From positions 1 through 8,336 of the forward strand of contig JACRKK010000089.1 of NCBI GenBank assembly GCA_016219795.1: a DNA stretch of 8,336 nucleotides. The letters are read 5' to 3'. The notes beneath the pieces were generated by a model that was not told where the DNA came from, ran no database searches, and worked only from the letters and a program-made list of their open reading frames with translations. Shown here piece by piece: positions 1 to 4,899 of this stretch (position 1 is the stretch's first letter; each line of letters starts with the position of its first letter). The stretch is from Candidatus Woesearchaeota archaeon. GTDB taxonomy: Archaea; Nanobdellota; Nanobdellia; Woesearchaeales; JACRKL01. The translations under genes and the position numbers were made by a program.

Positions 1-1
1 C

Positions 2-124
2 CAATTCTACTGGAATTTCATGAAACCTATCAACGAAAAACTGACACCAGCAATAATCGAAGGACAAGCAACCAAGGTCTGGACATGGGGAAATTTTCTT
101 CATACAAAATTAAAGTATCTTTAA
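2..124 (+). CDS. transposase, C-terminal fragment (5' end outside window)
   Basis: An open frame entering from the left edge gives 40 residues and ends at TAA (122-124). The peptide has the pattern seen at the end of many DDE-type transposases: an aromatic-rich stretch with F-M-K-P (compare the usual F-x-R-P-H), then L-T-P-A, a small residue-rich segment and a W-x-W before a short basic tail. In those proteins this segment closes the catalytic core, which cuts and joins IS ends. The catalytic residues would lie upstream and are not visible. The stop is 7 bases before a candidate terminal inverted repeat, the usual position for a transposase stop. The IS family cannot be assigned from 40 residues. 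Another integrase-core protein is possible. Confidence 0.6.
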   Translation, partial: QFYWNFMKPINEKLTPAIIEGQATKVWTWGNFLHTKLKYL

Positions 125-131
125 TAAGACA

Positions 132-143
132 CTACCAAGATAA
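132..143 (-). repeat. candidate right terminal inverted repeat of an IS element
   Basis: Read on the minus strand this is TTATCTTGGTAG. It matches TTCTCTTGGTTG at 8242-8253 on the plus strand at 10 of 12 positions, in the inverted orientation expected of IS ends. It lies just after the transposase stop, and its partner lies just before a transposase-like start. Similarity outside the 12 bases is weak, and chance agreement between two short AT-rich strings cannot be excluded. Confidence 0.4.
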
Positions 144-164
144 CTAATAAGGGGAGTATAACAC

Positions 165-180
165 CAAAACATTTATATAT
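165..180 (+). promoter_or_regulatory. archaeal BRE/TATA promoter of the toxin-antitoxin operon
   Basis: CAAAACA (165-171) fits the archaeal BRE pattern SWAARNN and abuts TTTATATAT (172-180), a strong TATA box. Transcription expected about 25 bases from the box centre would begin at or just before the ATG at 205, giving a leaderless or nearly leaderless mRNA. Confidence 0.75.
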
Positions 181-201
181 TACTAAAGTACTCTTTAGTA
201 T
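180..201 (+). promoter_or_regulatory. palindromic operator of the toxin-antitoxin operon
   Basis: A perfect inverted repeat with 9-base arms, ATACTAAAG (180-188) and CTTTAGTAT (193-201), is separated by TACT. It begins at the last base of the TATA box and ends 3 bases before the toxin ATG, so a bound protein would block transcription initiation. Autoregulation by the antitoxin or the toxin-antitoxin complex is typical of such modules, and the antitoxin has a ribbon-helix-helix-like N-terminus suited to binding a dyad. The dyad is seen directly; its occupant is inferred. Confidence 0.65.
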
Positions 202-204
202 TAC

Positions 205-708
205 ATGGATACAACCTATGTTGTTGACGCATCAACTTTAATTTTGTTAGCTAAAGTTACTAATCTTAAAGATTTTGCGCAGCAATACAACCTCATAATT
301 CCTGCATCAGTGAAAAAGGAATCCCTTTTCAAAAAAGAAGCAGAAGACGCACAAATTATTACTGTGCTCCTAGAAAAAAGATTATTGAAAGAAAGCGATG
401 AAAAGCTGGTGGTGACCTCCATCATGAAGAATTTTGGTATGGGGGTGGGTGAGGCAGAATCACTACAACTTGCCCTTCAGCATAAGTATAGGGTAGCGAC
501 AGACGACTGGCGTGCGATCAAAGCATGTAAAATACTGAACCTACAATTTATCACAGCAATCCATTGCTTAATTCTGCTTTACCAGCAGAAAATCTTTTCC
601 CGAGAAATCGCCTTAGAAAAACTGAAAAAACTGGAAAAATATGGTAGATACAGAACCGAAATCATAGCAAATGCAGAAAAAAGAATACGGGGTGAAAACC
701 ATGAGTGA
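205..708 (+). CDS. PIN-domain toxin (VapC-like, DUF3368-type)
   Basis: This 167-residue protein is probably the ribonuclease toxin of a toxin-antitoxin pair. PIN domains cut RNA with a cluster of acidic residues holding divalent metal. Here D8 (in V-V-D-A-S) follows the first strand, E39 follows the I-I-P-A-S-V segment, E83/E85 lie in G-V-G-E-A-E-S, and D100/D101 lie in A-T-D-D-W. The G-x-G-E-A-E helix followed by a T-D-D-W/R-A segment is characteristic of the DUF3368-like PIN subgroup that pairs with UPF0175 antitoxins. A C-terminal helical, Lys-rich extension (about 110-167) completes the expected length. The ATG at 205 sits one promoter distance from the TATA box, so no Shine-Dalgarno site is needed. 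The gene overlaps the antitoxin start by 8 bases. RNA target and toxicity are unknown. Confidence 0.75.
   Translation: MDTTYVVDASTLILLAKVTNLKDFAQQYNLIIPASVKKESLFKKEAEDAQIITVLLEKRLLKESDEKLVVTSIMKNFGMGVGEAESLQLALQHKYRVATDDWRAIKACKILNLQFITAIHCLILLYQQKIFSREIALEKLKKLEKYGRYRTEIIANAEKRIRGENHE
689..695 (+). promoter_or_regulatory. Shine-Dalgarno site of the antitoxin gene
   Basis: GGGGTGA inside the toxin 3' end contains GGTGA, complementary to the archaeal 16S rRNA 3' end, with 5 bases before the ATG at 701. It favours that start over the in-frame ATG at 671, which lies deeper within the toxin frame and would add ten residues upstream of the DNA-binding strand. Confidence 0.6.
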
Positions 709-988
709 AGTTGTAAGCTTTAGATTCAGGGAGGATGAGCTTGAGCGTATAAGCAAGCTTTCGTCTGCAAAAAAAATGGATAGAACAGCTGCTGCACGGG
801 AGTTGATAGACTATGGGTGGACGTATTACACTCTCATGCAGTATAAACAGGGAAAGCTTTCTTTGGAGCAGACAGCAAAAGAATTGCAGCTTGCGCTCAC
901 CGATCTGATAGATCTTCTTGCTGACTTAGGGGTCACTTCACCCATAACCTACGAGGATTACCTTGTGGGTTTGGAGCAGATGGAATGA
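701..988 (+). CDS. antitoxin, ribbon-helix-helix N-terminus with UPF0175-like C-terminus
   Basis: This 95-residue protein is the probable antitoxin of the preceding PIN toxin. Residues 4-10 (V-V-S-F-R-F-R) look like the DNA-contacting strand of a ribbon-helix-helix fold, followed by two helices (about 11-22 and 26-38, with D-R-T-A-A-A-R-E-L-I). The C-terminal half has the UPF0175 pattern: an alanine/leucine-rich helix after G-K-L-S-L-E-Q-T-A, then a helix-turn-helix-like segment ending L-G-V and a short Y-x-x-Y/D-L-V tail. UPF0175 proteins are commonly encoded with DUF3368 PIN toxins. The start overlaps the toxin stop (ATG at 701, TGA at 706-708), so translation is probably coupled. The N-terminus likely represses the operon through the dyad at 180-201, while the C-terminus would bind and inhibit the toxin. 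The toxin-first order is the less common arrangement. Confidence 0.7.
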   Translation: MSEVVSFRFREDELERISKLSSAKKMDRTAAARELIDYGWTYYTLMQYKQGKLSLEQTAKELQLALTDLIDLLADLGVTSPITYEDYLVGLEQME

Positions 989-997
989 TAAAAACAA

Positions 998-1005
998 TTA
1001 TATAA
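998..1005 (+). promoter_or_regulatory. TATA box of the DNA ligase gene
   Basis: TTATATAA, preceded by an A-rich BRE-like stretch (991-997), lies 21-29 bases before the ligase ATG at 1027. This predicts transcription starting at or very near the start codon. It sits in the 38-base gap after the antitoxin stop, so the ligase has its own promoter and need not depend on the TA operon. Confidence 0.6.
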
Positions 1006-1026
1006 CAGGAGCTCTTCCGAGAGATT

Positions 1027-2796
1027 ATGAAATACACCGAGCTTGCTTCACTCTACCATCAACTGGAAACAACTCCTAAACGCCTGGACAAGACATTCCT
1101 TATTGCTCAGTTTCTTAAGAAGGCACCATCAAAAGACCTACCTCACCTGACACTGCTTCTTCAGGGCAGGATTTTCCCCACTTGGGATGAACGGGAAATA
1201 GGGGTGGCAACCAGGCTCTTGGTGAAAGCCATCAACACAGCGACAGGTATTTCTCTACCAGAAATAGAAGAACAATGGAAAAAAACAGGAGACCTTGGGA
1301 TTGTTGCTGAAAAACTGACGGCAAAGAAGAAGCAGGCGATGCTCTTTTCATCAGAACTTGAAGTAAGAAAAGTATTCTCCAACCTGGAAAAACTAGCAAC
1401 GATGGAAGGAAGTGGCAGTGTGGGGCTGAAGCTGAAACTTATTGCAGAGCTCCTGTCCAATGCAAAGCCACTGGAGGCGCGCTACATCATCCGAACCGTC
1501 CTTGGGGAACTGAGGGTTGGTGTTGGAGAAGGGTGCTTGCGCGATGCCATTGTCTGGGCATTTTTTGAGATAGAAGCAGGCATTTCTTTTGACTCAGAGA
1601 AAGGAATCCAAGTGTCTGACCGGGAAAAATACAATGGCATTGTTGCGATAGTGCAGTCTGCCTATGACAAGGCCAATGATTATGGCATTGTTGCCGAAGT
1701 TGCAAAAGAGAAAGGACAAAACGGCCTCAGCACCATTCACATATGTGTCGGCAAACCAGTCAAGGTCATGCTGTTCCAGAAGGCAAAAGATATTAAGGAC
1801 GCGTTTGAGCGGGTGGGAAAACCAGCAGCATTTGAGCAGAAATACGATGGCTTTCGGGTGCAGATTCATAGAGACAGTAGCTCCATCAAAGTATTCACCC
1901 GCCGCCTAGAAGACGTCACCCACCAGTTTCCTGATATCGTAAAGATAGCAGAGAACCAGATAGCCTCCTCTCACTACATTATTGATGCAGAAGTGACGGG
2001 CATTGATCAAAGAACAGGAAAGAGCCTGCCCTTCCAGCATATCTCCCAGAGAATAAAGAGAAAGTATGACATTCATGAGACGGTGAAAAAGATTCCTGTT
2101 GTCCTCCACATCTTTGACATCTTGCTTTTAGACAAGAAAGAACTTTTGCATGAGCCCTTTCAAAAGCGAAGAGAGCTTCTTGAGAAAATAATTGAGGAGA
2201 AAAAAGGGAAAATAACCCTGGCGTTCCAATGCATAACCACGGATGAAGGCGAGGCAGAAGCGTTCTACAAGCAATCGCTTGCCCAAGGCAATGAAGGTAT
2301 CATGGCAAAAAATCTGGAAGGCATCTACAAGCCAGGGTCTCGTGTTGGCTTTGGCGTTAAAGTCAAACCAGTCATGGAAACACTGGATCTTGTTATCGTG
2401 GGAGCAGAATGGGGAGAAGGCAAAAGAAAAGGGTGGTTAACCAGTTTTACTGTTGCATGCAGGGATGACGAAACAGGAGAATTCTTGGAGATTGGAAAAG
2501 TAGGGACAGGAATTAAGGAATTAGCGGCAGAAGAGGGAACCGAAGGAGTTACTTTCCATGCTATCACAGAAAAGCTCAAGGACTTTATCACTGCAGAAAA
2601 AGGCAAGGAAGTGCGGGTGAAGCCTATGTTAGTTATTGAGATCGCGTATGAGGAAATCCAGAAAAGCCCGACTTACTCGTCAGGGTATGCCCTGCGCTTC
2701 CCGCGCTTAATCCGCCTGCGCGAGGATCGAACTCCGTCGGAAATCTCGCTGAAAAGTGAAGTACAGGAACTCTATGATGGGCAGCGTGGGAGATAA
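1027..2796 (+). CDS. lig: ATP-dependent DNA ligase (archaeal type)
   Basis: This 589-residue enzyme seals nicks in duplex DNA using ATP, joining Okazaki fragments and finishing repair. Length and order match archaeal/eukaryal ligase I-type enzymes: an N-terminal DNA-binding domain (about 1-235), the adenylation domain (about 240-445) and an OB-fold domain (about 446-589). Motif I is K272-Y-D-G-F-R, where the lysine receives AMP. Further motifs are I-D-A-E-V (319-323), H-I-F-D-I (361-365), E-G-I-M-A-K (423-428) and V-K-V-K-P (444-448). Q103-A-M-L-F107 follows a run of lysines and corresponds to the PCNA-binding Q-K-S-F-F described at the same place in Pyrococcus ligase, so recruitment by the sliding clamp is likely. 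The C-terminus is intact (S-G-Y-A-L-R-F-P-R and R-E-D). It has its own promoter and converges on the helicase gene with one base between stops. Identity is not in doubt; the species-level subtype is. Confidence 0.96.
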   Translation: MKYTELASLYHQLETTPKRLDKTFLIAQFLKKAPSKDLPHLTLLLQGRIFPTWDEREIGVATRLLVKAINTATGISLPEIEEQWKKTGDLGIVAEKLTAKKKQAMLFSSELEVRKVFSNLEKLATMEGSGSVGLKLKLIAELLSNAKPLEARYIIRTVLGELRVGVGEGCLRDAIVWAFFEIEAGISFDSEKGIQVSDREKYNGIVAIVQSAYDKANDYGIVAEVAKEKGQNGLSTIHICVGKPVKVMLFQKAKDIKDAFERVGKPAAFEQKYDGFRVQIHRDSSSIKVFTRRLEDVTHQFPDIVKIAENQIASSHYIIDAEVTGIDQRTGKSLPFQHISQRIKRKYDIHETVKKIPVVLHIFDILLLDKKELLHEPFQKRRELLEKIIEEKKGKITLAFQCITTDEGEAEAFYKQSLAQGNEGIMAKNLEGIYKPGSRVGFGVKVKPVMETLDLVIVGAEWGEGKRKGWLTSFTVACRDDETGEFLEIGKVGTGIKELAAEEGTEGVTFHAITEKLKDFITAEKGKEVRVKPMLVIEIAYEEIQKSPTYSSGYALRFPRLIRLREDRTPSEISLKSEVQELYDGQRGR

Positions 2797-2797
2797 T

Positions 2798-4375
2798 TTA
2801 ATAATCCAGCAGGCTAATCTGTCCTTTTCTTTTATTTTCTTTTACAGGCACTTTTGAGAGATCCTGCCCCACCTGCTTTTTTATGTCAAGGGCTACGCCC
2901 TTGCCAAGCAGTTGGGCAAGGGTTATATAATCTGCTTTTTTTACATCCTCTATGTTTTTGATTCTGTTGGCAAACAGCTTTCGTGCACGTACCCGTCCGA
3001 TATTCTTCAGCATCAACAGAGACAAAAGCTCCTCCCGTACGCCATTCTGGACGCGGAGGCGTAATTTCTTAATCTCAGAAAGCAAGTGCTGCATCTTCTG
3101 CATGCGGGCAAGCTCTTCTAGTGCATAGAGAAGCCAGTCTGCAAGGTCAAGTTTTCCCTGCAGTTCTCCAGGTCTGATATCATACGTCTCTAGGATATAT
3201 TCCTCATTTTTCTCATCTATCCACTGCTCCAGGACCATGGCTGTCTTGAATGCATCCATATAGTCACCATAGGCAGAATCGTATAAACTTGGTTCTTTCT
3301 CAAGAAGCCCTTCCTGCAGGGCAACATACCGCTCATTGACTGCATCCATTTCCTTATTCTTTATCCTAAACAGAGGTCTCATTTCAAGGGTATGGGAAAT
3401 AAGATGAAGAAATGCAATGGCATCAATCGACACTTTATCTTTACTCAGCCGTTCAGCTACCTTAAGGCCTTTCATGAGGTGAAACGCAGTAACGGGATCA
3501 AGATACAGTTCTGCAACCCTTTTTCCAAAAAGTGTTGCTTTAATCTGATGATTTTCAAGAGTATTTGCTGAAACAAACGCAGTCTTCTCATCAATGAATC
3601 CAAACGAAGTGAGAAGAAAAAGCATCTTATCAATGATGCGTTCAAGCTCCTGCATATCTTCATATTGATGCGCCCAGAACGTCTTCTCAAAAAACGAGAG
3701 CAACTGTTCTTTATTCCTGACAAATTCCGTGGCAACAAGAGAAAGCACATACGTCCGCAGCACAGGCTCCACAGCAAGTTTTGAATAGATGCTTTCCGGC
3801 TCTCCATAGACATATTTCTCCTCGATTAGGCTCTTCTCCGCTTCACTTGCAGCGATGACAATGGCCTCACCGACCGTATCATACGAAGGCCTGCCTGCCC
3901 GCCCTGCCATCTGCAGATATTCCAGTGTTGGAATCCAGTCCATCCCCCACCTGCCACCGTATCTCTTCAGGTCCCTGATGATTGCACGAAATGCCGGCAG
4001 ATCAACGCCTGCTGCAAGCGTGGGCGTTGCGCAGATGATTTTGAGATTACCCTTCCTGAATTCGTCCTCAACCATTTCCCGCTGCTTGTAATGAAGCCCT
4101 GCATGATGGAATGCAATATTTTTCTGCAAGCAGGCAGCCAGGCACCTGCACTGTTTGGTAGGAGAAGAAAGCACAGAAAGTGCATCCTCAGCGAGTTTGG
4201 ATAGCAAAGTTGCAGGCTTGTGGTGGTGGGCAATATCCTCTGCAAGTTTCTCAGCTCCACGTTTAGTATTCACAAAAATCAGCGCCTGCTTCCCTTTTGC
4301 AAGGGTATCTAAGGCAATATCTATACAGGAACTGTTACTTTTGGCTGCAACGGGCTGTTTTCTTCCCATGAGCAT
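2798..4375 (-). CDS. Hel308-like Ski2-family helicase lacking the first RecA domain
   Basis: This 525-residue protein aligns with the second half of Hel308 (Hjm), the archaeal 3'-5' helicase acting at stalled forks. The second RecA domain (about 28-200) is complete: A-L-I-F-V-N-T-K-R-G (motif IV), F-H-H-A-G-L (89-94), A-T-P-T-L-A-A-G-V-D-L-P (motif V, 116-127) and Q-M-A-G-R-A-G-R-P (motif VI, 155-163). A winged-helix region (about 205-300), a helical ratchet-like region and a C-terminal helix-hairpin-helix (about 455-472) follow. The tail Q-I-S-L-L-D-Y resembles a short PIP box. Missing is the roughly 200-residue first RecA domain with the Walker A GKT and DExH motifs. An in-frame TGA lies three codons before the ATG (4382-4384), and only 245 bases separate the start from the next tRNA. 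ATP hydrolysis by this protein alone is therefore unlikely. It could be half of a split helicase, a repurposed DNA-binding protein or an early pseudogene. Its start overlaps the upstream stop as TAATG. An alternative ATG is codon 3. Confidence 0.85.
   Translation of the reverse strand: MLMGRKQPVAAKSNSSCIDIALDTLAKGKQALIFVNTKRGAEKLAEDIAHHHKPATLLSKLAEDALSVLSSPTKQCRCLAACLQKNIAFHHAGLHYKQREMVEDEFRKGNLKIICATPTLAAGVDLPAFRAIIRDLKRYGGRWGMDWIPTLEYLQMAGRAGRPSYDTVGEAIVIAASEAEKSLIEEKYVYGEPESIYSKLAVEPVLRTYVLSLVATEFVRNKEQLLSFFEKTFWAHQYEDMQELERIIDKMLFLLTSFGFIDEKTAFVSANTLENHQIKATLFGKRVAELYLDPVTAFHLMKGLKVAERLSKDKVSIDAIAFLHLISHTLEMRPLFRIKNKEMDAVNERYVALQEGLLEKEPSLYDSAYGDYMDAFKTAMVLEQWIDEKNEEYILETYDIRPGELQGKLDLADWLLYALEELARMQKMQHLLSEIKKLRLRVQNGVREELLSLLMLKNIGRVRARKLFANRIKNIEDVKKADYITLAQLLGKGVALDIKKQVGQDLSKVPVKENKRKGQISLLDY
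2825..2843 (+). terminator. possible oligo-T terminator of the ligase gene
   Basis: Four runs of four T residues separated by single bases begin 29 bases after the ligase stop, within the 3' end of the convergent helicase gene. Archaeal RNA polymerase often terminates at such T tracts without a hairpin. The same bases encode the Lys-rich tail of the helicase protein, so the tract could instead be a coding consequence. Confidence 0.4.
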
Positions 4376-4563
4376 TATTCGTCAATCAGAAGCATATCAA
4401 TATTCTGGTACTGCTCGTAATCATGCTGCTTGTTGATGGCTCTTGCATGTTTGAATTCTGCAGGGGTTGGCATTCTTACAAAGCCGTCGACAAACCCGCA
4501 TTTGTTGCATTGCCCTCCTTCAGGCACTTTATTGCTGCAATAATTGCATTTCTTGAATCCCAT
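4375..4563 (-). CDS. small zinc ribbon protein, function unknown
   Basis: This 62-residue protein carries two knuckles, C6-x2-C9 and C19-x2-C22, nine residues apart, which should bind one zinc ion. After them come an acidic/basic helix-prone stretch with P-T-P-A-E-F (30-35) and a tyrosine-containing segment, ending I-D-M-L-L-I-D-E. The ATG at 4563 is preferred because GGTGG lies five bases upstream; a GTG start twelve bases earlier is possible. The stop shares one base with the ATG of the helicase fragment (TAATG), so the two are probably translated in a coupled way and may act together. The protein shows no Walker A motif and cannot replace the helicase's missing domain. The last residues loosely resemble a helicase motif II (hydrophobics followed by D-E), but no H or D follows and the stop is clean. 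I do not recognise the family. Confidence 0.65.
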   Translation of the reverse strand: MGFKKCNYCSNKVPEGGQCNKCGFVDGFVRMPTPAEFKHARAINKQHDYEQYQNIDMLLIDE

Positions 4564-4584
4564 AGTTTCCACCACTTTTCAAAT

Positions 4585-4591
4585 GATATTT
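4585..4591 (-). promoter_or_regulatory. weak candidate TATA box for the zinc ribbon-helicase pair
   Basis: Minus-strand AAATATC is centred about 25 bases before the ATG at 4563, in the 56-base gap between that gene and tRNA-Ile. The match is poor compared with the other promoters here. Read-through from the tRNA promoter is an alternative. Confidence 0.3.
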
Positions 4592-4613
4592 CTCACTCTT
4601 TCTTAGAGAGAGG

Positions 4614-4617
4614 AAAA
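4614..4617 (-). terminator. oligo-T stop after tRNA-Ile
   Basis: Four T residues on the minus strand start two bases after the mature 3' end, in the string TTTTCCT. The same string follows tRNA-Lys (4743-4749). Short T runs after tRNAs commonly end archaeal transcription, but four T residues is a minimal signal. Confidence 0.4.
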
Positions 4618-4619
4618 CT

Positions 4620-4693
4620 GGCTCCGCCGTGATTTGAACACGGGACCACTCGATTATCAGTCGAGCGCACCAGCCAGGCTATGCTACGGAGCC
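4620..4693 (-). tRNA. tRNA-Ile (anticodon GAU)
   Basis: This is a complete 74-base cloverleaf. The acceptor stem GGCTCCG pairs with CGGAGCC, the D stem GCAT with GTGC, the anticodon stem CTCGA with TCGAG around the seven-base loop CTGATAA, and the T stem CCGTG with CACGG around TTCAAAT. The anticodon GAT (plus-strand positions 4656-4658) reads isoleucine AUC/AUU codons. There is no intron and no encoded CCA, so CCA must be added after transcription. The gene has its own BRE/TATA promoter in the 57-base gap to tRNA-Lys. Confidence 0.96.
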
Positions 4694-4716
4694 ATTATAC
4701 TTAGGAAAGAGGGTAC

Positions 4717-4733
4717 CTTTTTAAAGGTTTTTG
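4717..4733 (-). promoter_or_regulatory. BRE/TATA promoter of tRNA-Ile
   Basis: On the minus strand, CAAAAAC (4733-4727) fits the BRE pattern and is followed directly by CTTTAAAAAG (4726-4717). The box ends 24 bases before the tRNA 5' end, the standard archaeal spacing for initiation at or close to the mature end. Confidence 0.7.
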
Positions 4734-4745
4734 AAACGCAACAGG

Positions 4746-4749
4746 AAAA
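4746..4749 (-). terminator. oligo-T stop after tRNA-Lys
   Basis: Four T residues lie one base after the mature 3' end on the minus strand and precede the tRNA-Ile promoter. Together with that promoter this suggests two separate tRNA transcripts, although read-through is possible. Confidence 0.4.
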
Positions 4750-4750
4750 T

Positions 4751-4856
4751 GAGCCCAGGGGGATTCGAACCCCCAACCACTCGGTTACTGCCGCCGGAAA
4801 CTTTTGTCTTTCCGGCAATAAGAGCCGAGTGCTCTAACCAGTTAAGCCATGGGCCC
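4751..4856 (-). tRNA. tRNA-Lys (anticodon CUU) with an intron
   Basis: The gene spans 106 bases; removing a 33-base intron leaves a 73-base tRNA. The acceptor stem GGGCCCA pairs with TGGGCTC (one G-T pair), the D stem GCTT with GAGC, the anticodon stem CTCGG with CCGAG, and the T stem GGGGG with CCCCC around TTCGAAT. After splicing the loop reads CTCTTAA, with anticodon CTT (plus-strand positions 4820-4822), which reads lysine AAG codons. No CCA is encoded. A TATA box lies 28-36 bases upstream, immediately after the polymerase gene stop. Before splicing no normal anticodon loop exists, so function depends on the tRNA splicing endonuclease. Confidence 0.95.
4786..4818 (-). other. tRNA-Lys intron, canonical 37/38 position
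   Basis: The 33-base intron lies one base 3' of the anticodon. Its sequence folds into a nine-pair stem (TGCCGGAAA against TTTCCGGCG, one T-G pair) capped by the loop GACAAAAG. On each side of the central helix there is a three-base bulge, TAT and TAA, cut after the second base. This is the bulge-helix-bulge geometry recognised by the archaeal splicing endonuclease. The central four-base helix (CTCT with GCAG) has one C-C mismatch and one T-G pair, so it is a slightly relaxed version. Confidence 0.85.
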
Positions 4857-4883
4857 ACCTACCTATCGTGAATTTGCACTTCG

Positions 4884-4892
4884 TTTAAAAAG
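4884..4892 (-). promoter_or_regulatory. TATA box of tRNA-Lys
   Basis: Minus-strand CTTTTTAAA, preceded by the BRE-like CGAAAT, lies 28-36 bases before the tRNA 5' end. It begins eight bases after the polymerase stop codon, so the tRNA is transcribed independently of the polymerase gene. Confidence 0.65.
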
Positions 4893-4899
4893 ATTTCGT

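Noticed and set aside
671..700. Earlier ATG (671) for the antitoxin
   Set aside because: It would add ten residues before the DNA-binding strand and lacks a Shine-Dalgarno match. The ATG at 701 has one at good spacing.
4382..4563. Idea that the zinc ribbon and helicase frames are one protein split by a frameshift
   Set aside because: Joining the frames would still leave out about 200 residues with Walker A and DExH motifs, and the TAATG junction looks like ordinary gene overlap.
4780..4830. The GC-rich inverted repeat (GCCGGAAA / TTTCCGGC) as a protein terminator or CRISPR-like repeat
   Set aside because: It is the hairpin of the tRNA-Lys intron. It occurs once and is explained by the splicing structure.
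4634..4837. Open frame of 67 codons on the plus strand between 4634 and 4837
   Set aside because: It runs antisense across two well-formed tRNA genes and their promoters, with no ribosome binding site or protein motif.
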